The notes under the pieces: model-generated
Databases searched by the model: none
What the model was told of the DNA's origin: nothing
The model's input: only the letters and a program-made list of their open reading frames with translations
DNA from: Martelella sp. HB161492
GTDB taxonomy: Bacteria; Pseudomonadota; Alphaproteobacteria; Rhizobiales; Rhizobiaceae
DNA length: 64,000 bases
Direction: 5' to 3'
Assembly: GCF_013184775.1 (NCBI RefSeq)
Contig: NZ_JAATVV010000007.1
Span: forward strand, 248,001-312,000
In this document: piece after piece, positions 24,857 through 33,524 of the stretch
Layout of the letters: the number at the start of each line of letters is the position of its first letter
Numbering within the stretch: position 1 is the first letter of the stretch
Translations under genes and position numbers: made by a program

Positions 24857-27823
24857 TCAGTCGGCACTGACGACCCGGTTGCGGCCGCCGGCCTTTGCCG
24901 CATAAAGGCGCAGATCCGCGCGGCGGATGAAGCCATCAATATCATCATTCTTGCCCGGAACAGCGCAATAGCAGCCCGCGGAAATGGTCAGGTGCAATTT
25001 TCCATTGTCGAGCTGGATCGGCGTTTCGGCAATCAGCAGCCGCACTTCTTCCGCCAGCGCCTCCATCTCGCCATCCTGCGCGTCAAGGCAGTAGGCCACG
25101 AACTCCTCCCCGCCATAGCGCGCGATGAAGGTGCTGTTTTCGCCAAAATGCGCCTTCATCAGAACAGCCAGCTGCTGCAGACACTGGTCACCGGCAAGGT
25201 GGCCGAGCCGGTCATTGACCGGCTTGAAGTGATCGACATCGATCATGGCAAGCGCGAAGGGGACAGCTTTTCCGCGACAGAAGGCGAAGTCTGATTCACC
25301 CTGCGCATCGAAATGCGAGCGGTTGAAAAGTCCGGTCAGTCCATCTGTGATGTTGATTTCCTGCAGTTTCCGGTTGGCCGCATTCAGCGCCTCATTGAGG
25401 CTTCTGAGCTTGCGGTTCCACAGGAAAAACAGCAGCAGCGCGAGCACGACGCCGCCGGCGACGGCAATCAGCAGCCGGAAATCCACCACACGGCGGAAGG
25501 GCGAAAGCCGCTGGGTGTTGACGATGGTCTCAAGTTCGGTGCGATTGAGACTGCCAAGCAGCTTGGAGAAAATCTCCCCCAGCTGCGGCTGATCGCTGCG
25601 TGCGGCAATCGCCGCCTCATAGGCCTCGGCAATACGGCCGGAGATCTTGATGTCGTTGGTCTGCATTGCCATGATCTCGAAGCCAAGACTGTCGAGCGGT
25701 CCCAGCATCGCGTCAAGCCTGTCGTCGCGGACCCGCACCAGACCCGCCTTTTCACTCGCAACAGCAACGAGCGTCACATCCGGGTAACGTTCCCGCAAGA
25801 GCGCGTCCGGCACATGGCCGGGCACATAACCAACCGTCTTGCCGGCAAGATCACGCAGACTGTTAACGAAGGGATCCTCGATCTCTCCGGCGACAGCCGT
25901 CGGAACATCGAGATAGGACATGGTGAAATCCCAGCTCCCCGCCGAAATCTCATGCTGCGTGGCGAAGGGGAGTATGTCGCAGCCGGCATCGGCCAGATCC
26001 TCGGTCGGACTGCCGAGATCGTGGACCGCGACGGCCTGCCAGGAAAACCGGCCGCGCTTTGCCAGCGCCGCCATGATGTCGGCAGCGATGCCGGAGAAAT
26101 TGCCCGACTGATCCATGCTCGAAAACGGAGCGGCATTCGGATCGACGCAGACGCGGATAACCCCCTTCTCCCGCAGGAACCGTTCTTCTTCCGGCGTCAG
26201 CGGCGTGCGCGCCTCCCCGATACCGGCAATCGGCGGCCCGAGCCAGCGCGCCTCCATTTCCTGCCAGCGCGACACGGGAATGGCAGCAATGGCCTCATTG
26301 GTGATGCTCTGGAGATAGGGATATTTCGGACTGATGCCGAAACGCAGATCTTCCCGCGACACGCCGGGAAGCGTGAATTCACCGCCGATCTGAATGTTGA
26401 TCAGGCCCAGCCGCCGGATGATAGCGTTGCCATTGGAAAGAGACATAATCGCCGCATCGATGTCTCCATGGGACAGCGCCTGCAACAGCGCTTCCTGCGT
26501 ATCGAAACTTCTGACATCGGGATGAACCGCTTTCAGCTGGTCGGAATAATAGATGTCGCGTCCGATCCCGACCACCTTGCCGTCCAGCGAATCCAGGCCG
26601 TTATAGGGGCCGAACCCGGATCGCAGGAAGACGGCGTTGGGGATCTCGTGATAGGCATCGGAAAACAGCGTGTAGTCGGCCCGCCCCGGCGTGTAGGACA
26701 TATTCGCCAGCATATCGATATCGCCACGCTGGAAGGCGGCCAGCAATTTCGCCCAGTTGTCGTAGACCGGTTCGAACACAAGCCCGGTTGCCGATGAAAC
26801 ATACTGGGCGATATCAACGGCCAGCCCCTGGCCGCGCCCACCCGACAGGAAGCTGAAGGGCTCGTAATCGCTGATGAAACCGACCTTCAGCGGCGGCGCA
26901 TTTTCGATGAAGGACTGTTCCTCGGGCAGAAGCCTGAGCGGACCGGCGCGTTGCGGCCGGCCAGCGCGATAGCTGAGCCAACGCTCGGTAATGGCGCTCA
27001 GATCCGCATTGGTAAGCGCTGCAACGGATTTGTCCAGCACGGCCGACAGCATGCTGCGATTTGCATCATCGGGCAGCTTCAGCACGCCGAGGCGAAAATC
27101 CTCAAGCGCAACGGCTGCAATATCAGGGCTGCCATCCGCTGCAACATTGGTGAAGCCATTTTCACGGATGAAGAAATTGGCCGTCATTTCCGGCGCGAGC
27201 GCGGCATCGATCCAGCCGAACGCCACCGCTGCCATCAGATCGCGGTAGCTGGCATATTCCACCGGTGCAATGCCGGCAGCCTTCAGCGCCGGCTGATAAT
27301 AGATATCCTTGATCACGCCGATGCGATTGTGCCGCAATGTCTCGATATTCTGCGCAGCGCTGATCGGATGATCGACATTCTCGAACAGAACCGTGCGGCG
27401 CAGGTGATAAGGGTCAGTGAAATTGATGAAGCCGTTGCGATCATCCGTTTTCGAAATATCGGCGATCGCGTCCAGCGAACCGAGCTGGAACTGGCGGTAG
27501 ATTTCCGGCCAGGACCCCATGCGGATATCGAATTTCAGGCCGGATATCGCCGCGATCCTGTCAATCACATCAACGGTCCAGCCCATGATCTGGCCATTGC
27601 GATAAAAGGAATAGGGCTCGTTGTCAGCCACGACGCCGATGCTGATCACCCCTTGGGCGGCGATCCAGTCACGCTCGGCACCGCTGAATTGCGCCTGATC
27701 GAGCTTGGCCTCCGAGGGCACGGCAAAGGCCTGCGATGCCAGAACGAAAACGGCAGCACACAAGGCGCAGACAAACGCCATTGACCGAACAAGTCGGCTT
27801 CGGTGCAGAAAGGGCAGCGTCAA
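24857..27823 (-). CDS. Diguanylate cyclase with three tandem periplasmic solute-binding domains
   Basis: A 988-aa inner-membrane sensor. After a signal or anchor segment (residues about 15-34) come three SBP_bac_3-type domains, roughly 50-270, 310-530 and 555-740, each starting with a pattern like GVISIGVVADNEPYSF or PPLKVGFISDYEPFSF. A membrane helix follows at about 784-803 (LLIAVAGGVVLALLLFFLWN), then a GGDEF domain from about 823. The active site is GGEEF at 904-908. No RxxD inhibitory site precedes it, so product inhibition is unlikely. Amino-acid-like ligands probably control c-di-GMP synthesis. The frame begins at TTG; ATG 27781 is an alternative start. Confidence 0.9.
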   Translation of the reverse strand: MTLPFLHRSRLVRSMAFVCALCAAVFVLASQAFAVPSEAKLDQAQFSGAERDWIAAQGVISIGVVADNEPYSFYRNGQIMGWTVDVIDRIAAISGLKFDIRMGSWPEIYRQFQLGSLDAIADISKTDDRNGFINFTDPYHLRRTVLFENVDHPISAAQNIETLRHNRIGVIKDIYYQPALKAAGIAPVEYASYRDLMAAVAFGWIDAALAPEMTANFFIRENGFTNVAADGSPDIAAVALEDFRLGVLKLPDDANRSMLSAVLDKSVAALTNADLSAITERWLSYRAGRPQRAGPLRLLPEEQSFIENAPPLKVGFISDYEPFSFLSGGRGQGLAVDIAQYVSSATGLVFEPVYDNWAKLLAAFQRGDIDMLANMSYTPGRADYTLFSDAYHEIPNAVFLRSGFGPYNGLDSLDGKVVGIGRDIYYSDQLKAVHPDVRSFDTQEALLQALSHGDIDAAIMSLSNGNAIIRRLGLINIQIGGEFTLPGVSREDLRFGISPKYPYLQSITNEAIAAIPVSRWQEMEARWLGPPIAGIGEARTPLTPEEERFLREKGVIRVCVDPNAAPFSSMDQSGNFSGIAADIMAALAKRGRFSWQAVAVHDLGSPTEDLADAGCDILPFATQHEISAGSWDFTMSYLDVPTAVAGEIEDPFVNSLRDLAGKTVGYVPGHVPDALLRERYPDVTLVAVASEKAGLVRVRDDRLDAMLGPLDSLGFEIMAMQTNDIKISGRIAEAYEAAIAARSDQPQLGEIFSKLLGSLNRTELETIVNTQRLSPFRRVVDFRLLIAVAGGVVLALLLFFLWNRKLRSLNEALNAANRKLQEINITDGLTGLFNRSHFDAQGESDFAFCRGKAVPFALAMIDVDHFKPVNDRLGHLAGDQCLQQLAVLMKAHFGENSTFIARYGGEEFVAYCLDAQDGEMEALAEEVRLLIAETPIQLDNGKLHLTISAGCYCAVPGKNDDIDGFIRRADLRLYAAKAGGRNRVVSAD

Positions 27824-28223
27824 ACAAGCGCCCCCGATTTTCCACCCAAAACACGCTCTACATCAAATCGCAACACGAAAACCCGAAACTCCCCACCGAC
27901 ATATGCACGAATATGACTTACCTCGATCGGGCGTACTGACCCTGCCCCCTCGTTCACGCCCGAAGCCCTGTCTCGCAGATCCATCGCCCTCAGCGCCAGG
28001 TCGAAATATAGGTAACGTAAGATGCCCGCAAATAGCAAGTTGCCCGCGATGAACACTACCACCACGCCGGGCATAAACGGACTATTTATGCTGTATCAGG
28101 CTCAAATTACATACTTTTAACGGAACCGAACAGCTTGATTGTCTTAATCGGATGATTATAGTCAAGTTTTGGCATTGCGGTTTCCGGCGCCGCCCCTTTC
28201 CGCCAAACAAAACAGAGGACGTC
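27824..28223. other. Intergenic region between the diguanylate cyclase and siderophore-interacting genes
   Basis: About 400 bp between divergent genes. It holds the candidate promoter at 28135-28162. A minus-strand frame of 84 codons (27820-28074) has a hydrophobic start but no ribosome site and no family resemblance, so I do not call it a gene. Confidence 0.5.
28135..28162 (+). promoter_or_regulatory. Candidate housekeeping promoter with overlapping iron-box-like site
   Basis: TTGATT, 16 bases, TATAGT, 61 bp before the gene at 28224. TGA-N9-TCG at 28136-28150 is one base from the RirA-type iron-responsive operator pattern TGA-N9-TCA, which would fit a siderophore-related gene. The match is weak. 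Confidence 0.35.
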
Positions 28224-28982
28224 ATGAACGAAACAACAATCGCAAACAGTCCCGTTATTGAGCGTGTGCGCCACGAACTGAAACGCCGCAAGCTGACCGT
28301 GGTGTCGCGCGAGCAGATTTCCCCATCCATGCTGCGCCTGGTCTTTTCAAGCGATGATCTTGCCGATTTCACCTCATCGGCACCCGACGATCACATCAAG
28401 ATCTTCATCGATACCGGCGCGGATAAGCCGGAAATGCGCGACTACACGCCGCGCAGCTATGACAATGAAGCGCGCCGCCTCACCATTGATTTCGCCCTGC
28501 ACGAGGCCGGTCCGGTGACCGCATGGGCAATCGGTGCCAGGATTGGCGATGAGCTGGACATTGGCGGACCGCGCGGATCAGCGGTCCTGAAGGGTCCCAA
28601 GCGCTTCATCCTGATCGGCGATGAGACCGCATTGCCGGCAATCGGGCGCCGTATCGAAGAGGCTGCGGATGGCACCAGCATCATCAGCCTCGTCGCCGTG
28701 GCAGATGAAAAGGACCGGCAGAGCTTTGGCACGAAAGCCGCTCTTGACGATCACTGGCTGGTGCGCCCCGAAGCGGCATCAACCGATCCATCGGTCTTCA
28801 TCACCGCCTTGCGCGATCTTCCCCTGACTGCAGAAACCTTTGTCTGGATTGCTGCCGAAGCTGCCGTTGCCCGGGCCATCCGAAACTATCTGGTCGAGGA
28901 ACGTGGCCATCCGCTGACCTGGCTGAAGGCCTCCGGCTACTGGACCAAGGGCAAAGCCGACGGTGCCGACAAGGCCATCTGA
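28224..28982 (+). CDS. Siderophore-interacting flavoprotein (ferric-chelate reductase)
   Basis: A 252-aa protein of the SIP/ViuB family, which reduces ferric siderophores in the cytoplasm using FAD and NAD(P)H. The FAD-binding part has MRDYTPRSYDNEARRLTIDF and GPVTAWAIGARIGDELDIGG. The NAD-binding part has GPKRFILIGDETALPAIGR, the typical SIP signature, and the C-terminus WLKASGYWTKGKAD. GAGGA precedes ATG 28224. No siderophore transporter is adjacent. It converges with the nif-operon SIR2-like gene. Confidence 0.9.
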   Translation: MNETTIANSPVIERVRHELKRRKLTVVSREQISPSMLRLVFSSDDLADFTSSAPDDHIKIFIDTGADKPEMRDYTPRSYDNEARRLTIDFALHEAGPVTAWAIGARIGDELDIGGPRGSAVLKGPKRFILIGDETALPAIGRRIEEAADGTSIISLVAVADEKDRQSFGTKAALDDHWLVRPEAASTDPSVFITALRDLPLTAETFVWIAAEAAVARAIRNYLVEERGHPLTWLKASGYWTKGKADGADKAI

Positions 28983-29015
28983 CCCCGTGAGGCCCGCCGG
29001 ACTGGCGATGCGGCG

Positions 29016-29897
29016 CTACGCCGCCGCGAGCCAGCGCCGGGTGATTGCTTCCGCCGGCAGTGCGATGACGGCAATACCGTTCTGGGCCAGAAAGCGGCGT
29101 TCATTGCGCGTCAGCGTATCGGGATTCATCACCGCATAATGCGGTCCCGCCGAGCGCTTCATGATCTGGCGGGCATAGGTTCTGAGCATCTGATCGTCAA
29201 AGCGGCAGCCGAGGAACAGAAAACCCCGCTCGGTGCGCAGACGCCTGATCGCATCGGGGATCGGGGTCTGAATGTCGATTTCGGTCAGCACCTCGACATA
29301 ATCACTGTCAGCCACCAGAAAATTGCCCGCCGGCGCGCGGCTGCCATGGGGTTCGTAGAGCACGGTCGTGGCAAAACTGTCCGGCTCCAGCGCGTCTCCG
29401 GCAAGATCATAGGCCTTGGTCCAGATATCGCGATGTTCCAGCGCCCGGGTCACGCCCTGAAGATTGACCACACCGTCAGCTCCGGCGGCGATCAGCGCTT
29501 CGCGCATGGTGCCGTCATACCAGCTGTCGATGATCAGCGGCAGTCTGAGGCTGGCGAGATAGCCATGCAGTGCCGTCGGCGTGGTTGTTGCCGCAAAGAT
29601 CTCCGACATCCATGCGGCCAGCGTCTTGCGATGGCGGCGCTGCTCGATATATTGCGCCACCGACCACATATTGGTGCGGATGCGCGAGGGCACGGGCTGA
29701 CGTGTGCAAAGCGCTGCCGCCACCGCTTCCGGTGCAGCCGGAACCGCAGCTGTTGCGCCGTCGAACGTCAGCAGGCCGGGGCCAAGATAGGGGATCACCG
29801 CACCGGTCATCAGCCTTTCGCGCAGCGTATCGGCGCATTCCTCCGCAGCAGCCCCTTCGGCCACAAGCACGATTTCCTGGTTCACATTCATGTTCAT
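29016..29897 (-). CDS. SIR2-like domain protein of the nifB operon
   Basis: A 293-aa protein with a degenerate SIR2_2-type domain. VIPYLGPGLLTFDG stands in place of the sirtuin GAGISxxSG loop, VLYEPHGSRA gives the HG motif, and LFLGCRFDDQMLRTYA is the typical C-terminal strand. The NAD-binding loop lacks the normal GAG motif, so deacetylase activity is doubtful. It is the last gene of the nifB operon, 30 bp after nifT, with AAGGAGAG before the ATG. I recall SIR2-like genes beside nifB in other diazotrophs; their role is not known to me. Confidence 0.75.
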   Translation of the reverse strand: MNMNVNQEIVLVAEGAAAEECADTLRERLMTGAVIPYLGPGLLTFDGATAAVPAAPEAVAAALCTRQPVPSRIRTNMWSVAQYIEQRRHRKTLAAWMSEIFAATTTPTALHGYLASLRLPLIIDSWYDGTMREALIAAGADGVVNLQGVTRALEHRDIWTKAYDLAGDALEPDSFATTVLYEPHGSRAPAGNFLVADSDYVEVLTEIDIQTPIPDAIRRLRTERGFLFLGCRFDDQMLRTYARQIMKRSAGPHYAVMNPDTLTRNERRFLAQNGIAVIALPAEAITRRWLAAA

Positions 29898-29927
29898 GGC
29901 CTCTCTCCTTGGTTTCCAGCGCCGCTG

Positions 29928-30140
29928 TCAGTCGTCTTCACCGAGTTTGCGGGCATTGACCGTCACCGGCAGACGGGTATCGCCCGGCATTTCGGGCAGT
30001 TCGAAGCGCCAGCCATTTTTCAGCGTGACGATCCCACCCCAGAGCGCCGCGCTTGTCGCTTCGACAATCGGTTCCTCCAGATCCTTCTTGGCCAGATAGG
30101 CGGAATAACCGCTGTCGATCTTGCGGATCATGACTTTCAT
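29928..30140 (-). CDS. nifT: Nitrogen fixation protein NifT/FixU
   Basis: A 70-aa NifT/FixU protein. MKVMIRKIDSGYSAYLAKKDLEE and GGIVTLKNGWRFELPEMP match the family. NifT is small, conserved in nif clusters and dispensable where tested; its function is unclear. Its ATG overlaps the nifZ stop by 4 nt, showing translational coupling. Confidence 0.92.
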   Translation of the reverse strand: MKVMIRKIDSGYSAYLAKKDLEEPIVEATSAALWGGIVTLKNGWRFELPEMPGDTRLPVTVNARKLGEDD

Positions 30141-30469
30141 GCGCTTTCGCTCCCTCGCTGGAGGCTGTTGACGCCGCGCGCGGCACGCACGGATTTTTGC
30201 GGATGATCGAGGCTTTTCAGCTCGCGCGCGCGCATGCCGACAAGCGTGCCACGTTCAACCCATTCGACCGAATAGATGTAGAATTGCTGCAGGAAGGTGC
30301 CGATATCGCGGACATAACCGGTATCGCCCTTCCGGACGAGATTTTCGCCGATATCCTTGCCGGGATAGGTCCCGTCATTCTTCACATGCCGCGTCGCCTC
30401 GACCTTTTCGCCGGGGAGAAACAGCGGCCTTGTGCGGATTTCGACCGCTTCCTCACGACCAAGTCCCAT
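30137..30469 (-). CDS. nifZ: Nitrogen fixation protein NifZ
   Basis: A 110-aa NifZ. FLPGEKVEATRHVKNDGTYPGKD, GDTGYVRDIGTFLQQFYIYSV and FVERGTLVG-like WVERGTLVGMRARE are family signatures. NifZ assists maturation of the P-cluster in the MoFe protein. GTG 30478 opens the frame, but AGGAG lies 8 nt before ATG 30469. It starts 5 bp from the end of the LRV gene and overlaps nifT by 4 nt. Confidence 0.9.
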   Translation of the reverse strand: MGLGREEAVEIRTRPLFLPGEKVEATRHVKNDGTYPGKDIGENLVRKGDTGYVRDIGTFLQQFYIYSVEWVERGTLVGMRARELKSLDHPQKSVRAARGVNSLQRGSESA

Positions 30470-30474
30470 TTGCC

Positions 30475-31248
30475 TCACTCCTTGTTCAAAAGATCCTCAA
30501 GCCTCAGCCTGGCGCATTCGGCAACCGCCTCATCCTCATCATCCGCCAGCGGCTGAAGCGCCTCCGGCACGATCCGCGCGGCAACGGCAAAGCGCACGCG
30601 AAAATCGGCATCGTTCAGCATCAGATGCAGCCGTTCCGGTGCCATGCGCCGCGCCACCTCGATACGCACCAGCGGCTCGGCATCCCGCATCAGGCCCGGC
30701 AGATGCTCCGGCCTGATCCGGCGGGCCACCTCGCGGCGGATCTCCGGGTCGTTGTCGGCGAGCATCAGCAGCAGCAGATCGGGCGACGCGGACCGTGCCG
30801 CCGTGAGGCGCACCTGATAATCCTCGTCGAAGAGCATCGGCCGCAACGCCTCACCGGAAAGCCTGCGGGCCAGCGCAATCCTGACCCGGCGGTCCGGATC
30901 ATTGCGCAACGGCAATATGCGTGCCTCCGGCAGCCGGGCCGACGCTGCCGCCCGAACATCGGCTTCAGGATCCGACAGCAGCGTGACCAGCCGGAAGGGC
31001 GTGGCATAGCGGGCCGCTATCGCCCGCACCTCGAAGAAGGGGTGATCGAGGTAACGATCCGCCATCTCCGGGTTGAGGCCGAAAAACCGGTCGATCCGGC
31101 GCGCGCGAATATCGCGCACGCAGGCCTTTTCCAGATCGCAACGCCCCGAGATCCGGTTTTCCTCATGCGGACAATCGCCGCAGGATACCGGATTGCCGAG
31201 CCAGTCGATGGCCCCTTCGGCGGTTATGTCGAAGAATGGTTCGTTCAT
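30475..31248 (-). CDS. 4Fe-4S-binding leucine-rich-repeat-variant (LRV) protein
   Basis: A 257-aa protein. The N-terminus has a cysteine cluster, CGDCPHEENRISGRC followed by LEKAC, expected to bind a [4Fe-4S] cluster. The rest is about seven to eight repeats of ~24 residues (for example DPEADVRAAASARLP, DPDRRVRIALARRLS, DPEIRREVARRIRP, DADFRVRFAVAARI), the LRV solenoid of alternating helices. The Azotobacter LRV protein, encoded near nifB, has the same architecture. Its role in nitrogen fixation is unknown; a protein scaffold in cofactor assembly is a reasonable guess. Confidence 0.88.
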   Translation of the reverse strand: MNEPFFDITAEGAIDWLGNPVSCGDCPHEENRISGRCDLEKACVRDIRARRIDRFFGLNPEMADRYLDHPFFEVRAIAARYATPFRLVTLLSDPEADVRAAASARLPEARILPLRNDPDRRVRIALARRLSGEALRPMLFDEDYQVRLTAARSASPDLLLLMLADNDPEIRREVARRIRPEHLPGLMRDAEPLVRIEVARRMAPERLHLMLNDADFRVRFAVAARIVPEALQPLADDEDEAVAECARLRLEDLLNKE

Positions 31249-31278
31249 CTCCGGCTCCGCTCGGCCCCATTGCCCGTG

Positions 31279-31482
31279 TCAGGCTGCAGGGGCAGGAACA
31301 CAGGTATTCGGCACCGGGCAGACTGAAGCGCATTGCTGGGTGTCGAAATAGCCGTCGCATTCGGTACATTTCTTGGCGTCGATCACATAGGTTTCGCCCT
31401 TGAACCTGATCGCGCCGGTCGGACATTCAAATTCGCAGGCCGAGCACTGGGTGCACTGGGAGGCGATGATTTTGAAAGCCAT
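31279..31482 (-). CDS. fdxN: 2[4Fe-4S] ferredoxin FdxN
   Basis: A 67-aa bacterial-type ferredoxin. The first motif is [12 protein letters not shown], the second [18 protein letters not shown], with the C-x8-C spacing typical of nif-associated FdxN. It probably supplies electrons or clusters to NifB and nitrogenase maturation. ATG 31482 is preferred because AGGAG lies 8 nt upstream; ATG 31488 is possible and the frame extends to 31647 only by overlap with nifB. It follows nifB after 88 bp. Confidence 0.92.
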   Translation of the reverse strand: MAFKIIASQCTQCSACEFECPTGAIRFKGETYVIDAKKCTECDGYFDTQQCASVCPVPNTCVPAPAA

Positions 31483-31570
31483 CTTCATTTCTCCTGTTCG
31501 ATGATGGTTGATCTGCAAAGTCATGGGACAGGGGGGAGCCGGCGGCTGCTCCCTGTCCACCGGTCCGGCA

Positions 31571-33049
31571 TCACGCCGATGCCGCAGCGAAACCGACACC
31601 GAAAACATCTCTGTAATAGGCGCCGATAGCTGTCTCGATATAGTCAAAGCCGTAAGTGTCGCTGGCCGTCAGCCCGGCTGCGGCAAGCTGATCGCGCGGG
31701 CAGTCGCCGATCTTGGCGCAGAGCACGGCATCAATGCCCTCAAGTGCTGCGATCACGCCATCCAGCGTCGCATCCTCACCGAAACCATCCAGGCAATATT
31801 GCTCGACCTTGCGGTGGCCGACGAAGGAAATGCCCTCCGGCGTCGCCTCATAGACCTGAAACTCCCGCGCATGGCCGAAATGCTCATTGATGCGGCCGCC
31901 GCCCTTGGTCGCAACCGCCAAGAGCAGCGTTCCGCCAGCCGTTTCCTCGATCGCGGCCTTCGCCTCCTGCTTGGCACGGGCGCGGTCATCGCGCTCTGCC
32001 GCGACCACTTCGCGATAGGTTTCGCGCCGCGCCGGATCATAGCTCACGGCCTCGGGGATCTGATCGAGGGTAAATTCCTGACCGCGATCCTCGCCCAGCA
32101 GACCGACGGCATCGGCCCGGCACTGGCGGCAATGGCGCATCAGCTTGGCACCGCCCGACAGCTTGTCCTGCAGCGCCTTCAGCTCCATGGCACGCGGGCC
32201 GCGCTGGCCGGTCAGCCCGTAATGCGTGCCATGGGCGGGATCGGAGATCAGCGGCATGACATTGTGAAGGAAGGCGCCGCGCGCCTTCACCCATTTGTTG
32301 ACCTCGATGAGATGCTCGTCATTGACGCCAGGGATCATCACCGAATTGATCTTGGTGAGAATGCCGCGGGCGGTCAGCATTTCCAGCCCCATCATCTGCC
32401 GTTCATGCAGGATGGTTGCCGCCTCGATGCCGGTATAGCGCTTGTGGTTGTAGAAGATCCACGGATAGATCTTTGCGCCGATTTCCGGATCGACCATGTT
32501 GATGGTGATGGTCACATGGTCGACATTCATTTCGGCGAGCTCGTCAACATGCTCCGGCAGCGCCAGGCCATTGGTCGAGATGCAGAGCTTGATATCCGGG
32601 ATTTCCTTCGACACGGCTTCGAAGGTTTGCCTCGTCTTGCGCCAGTCGTAGCAAGCATCGCCGGGACCAGCGATACCGAGTACAGAAAGCTGCGGCACCT
32701 CATTGGCGACCGTCACGACCTTTCTCAGGGCCTGATCGGGGGTCAGCTTTTCCGAGACCACACCCGGCCGGCTTTCGTTCGAACAGTCATATTTGCGATT
32801 GCAGTAGTTGCACTGGATGTTGCAGGCCGGCGCCACCGCCACATGCATGCGGGCGAAATAGTGATGCGCCTCTTCCGAATAGCAGGGATGATCCTTGATC
32901 CTCTCCCATACGGCTGGGTCCATATCTTCCGGCTTGTCCGACGAGCCGCAGGATGAGGACGAGCAGCCGCCCGATCCCGGTTTTTCGAGCATTTCCGCCA
33001 TGGCGGAGGACGACGCAAGGCTTTCAAGCGAAATCATCGGGCTGGACAT
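31571..33049 (-). CDS. nifB: Nitrogenase FeMo-cofactor biosynthesis radical SAM protein NifB
   Basis: A 492-aa NifB, which builds the 8Fe carbide core (NifB-co) of the nitrogenase cofactor. The radical SAM cluster is C76-x3-C80-x2-C83 in [17 protein letters not shown]-terminal NifX/NafY-like domain (about 380-490, [18 protein letters not shown]) is fused, as in proteobacterial NifB. A Ser/Cys-rich N-terminal stretch (residues 27-37) precedes the core. The gene leads the operon fdxN, LRV, nifZ, nifT, SIR2-like, all on the minus strand, behind a sigma-54 promoter 43 bp upstream and a NifA site. Confidence 0.97.
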   Translation of the reverse strand: MSSPMISLESLASSSAMAEMLEKPGSGGCSSSSCGSSDKPEDMDPAVWERIKDHPCYSEEAHHYFARMHVAVAPACNIQCNYCNRKYDCSNESRPGVVSEKLTPDQALRKVVTVANEVPQLSVLGIAGPGDACYDWRKTRQTFEAVSKEIPDIKLCISTNGLALPEHVDELAEMNVDHVTITINMVDPEIGAKIYPWIFYNHKRYTGIEAATILHERQMMGLEMLTARGILTKINSVMIPGVNDEHLIEVNKWVKARGAFLHNVMPLISDPAHGTHYGLTGQRGPRAMELKALQDKLSGGAKLMRHCRQCRADAVGLLGEDRGQEFTLDQIPEAVSYDPARRETYREVVAAERDDRARAKQEAKAAIEETAGGTLLLAVATKGGGRINEHFGHAREFQVYEATPEGISFVGHRKVEQYCLDGFGEDATLDGVIAALEGIDAVLCAKIGDCPRDQLAAAGLTASDTYGFDYIETAIGAYYRDVFGVGFAAASA

Positions 33050-33091
33050 GGGGTCTTCTCTCTCCGGTTCATCAACATTCGAAGAGAACTG

Positions 33092-33108
33092 TGCAACGCC
33101 CGTGCCAG
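33092..33108 (-). promoter_or_regulatory. Sigma-54 (-24/-12) promoter of the nifB operon
   Basis: On the minus strand CTGGCACGGGCGTTGCA matches the RpoN consensus YTGGCACG-N4-TTGCW, with the GG and GC 10 bases apart. It ends 43 bp before the nifB ATG. Confidence 0.93.
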
Positions 33109-33179
33109 TCTATTTTATCGTTTTATTTCAATATGATATATTTTTCTCGTCGCTCTTTGTCGGAAAATCCCGAGCCAAT

Positions 33180-33195
33180 TGTCGGGTCCGCGACA
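33180..33195. promoter_or_regulatory. NifA upstream activator sequence
   Basis: TGT-N10-ACA, the exact NifA binding pattern, about 105 bp upstream of the expected transcription start of nifB. Confidence 0.85.
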
Positions 33196-33238
33196 TCCCT
33201 GTCCGCCCGTTTGTCGCACCCATTGACGACGGACAAAC

Positions 33239-33264
33239 AAAAGCCGCCGCGATCAGCGGCGGCT
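33239..33264 (-). terminator. Minus-strand terminator upstream of the nifB promoter
   Basis: AGCCGCCGC (33242-33250) pairs with GCGGCGGCT (33256-33264), followed on the minus strand by TTTTG. It would stop transcripts from the SDR gene before the nifB control region. Its left arm contains one copy of an 18-nt direct repeat. Confidence 0.7.
33243..33260 (+). repeat. 18-nt direct repeat, copy 1
   Basis: GCCGCCGCGATCAGCGGC, repeated exactly at 33475-33492. The pair brackets the palindromic element at 33325-33440. Confidence 0.8.
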
Positions 33265-33324
33265 CAGATTGCGGACAAAGTCATTCAACTTGTCTGTTTG
33301 GGGTGGAATAGCCATCGCCTCCGT

Positions 33325-33440
33325 CGTCATCCCCGTGCTTGTCACGGGGATCCATACTCTTAAGGATTTGAATAAGCAGAGTCTTTCGCCGCGCGGACGC
33401 GCGTCGGCTGGATGCCTGTGGACCAAGCACGGGCATGACG
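33325..33440. repeat. 116-bp element with terminal inverted repeats (REP/MITE-like)
   Basis: The left end (33325-33341, CGTCATCCCCGTGCTTG) is inverted at the right end (33424-33440) with 16 of 17 matches. Each end forms its own hairpin, for example CCCCGTG-N5-CACGGGG at 33331-33349. The interior has no coding sequence. The TCATCCCCGTGCTTGTCACGGGGAT type of text is a common dispersed repeat in alphaproteobacteria as I recall. Confidence 0.75.
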
Positions 33441-33474
33441 TTAGAGAAGGGGCTAAGCTTTGTCAGCAATCTGG

Positions 33475-33492
33475 GCCGCCGCGATCAGCGGC
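33475..33492 (+). repeat. 18-nt direct repeat, copy 2
   Basis: Exact second copy of 33243-33260, located 33 bp beyond the SDR stop codon. Confidence 0.8.
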
Positions 33493-33524
33493 ACCTTTTG
33501 GGATCGCGATCGTGAAGCCTCCGG

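Noticed and set aside
27820-28074. 84-codon minus-strand frame upstream of the diguanylate cyclase
   Set aside because: Hydrophobic at the start but without a ribosome site, family resemblance or plausible composition afterwards; it probably reflects chance in the promoter region.
29016-29897. Interpreting the nif-operon SIR2-like protein as an antiphage (Thoeris/DSR-like) effector
   Set aside because: Its NAD-binding loop is degenerate and it is locked into a NifA-controlled operon, so a nitrogen-fixation role is more likely.
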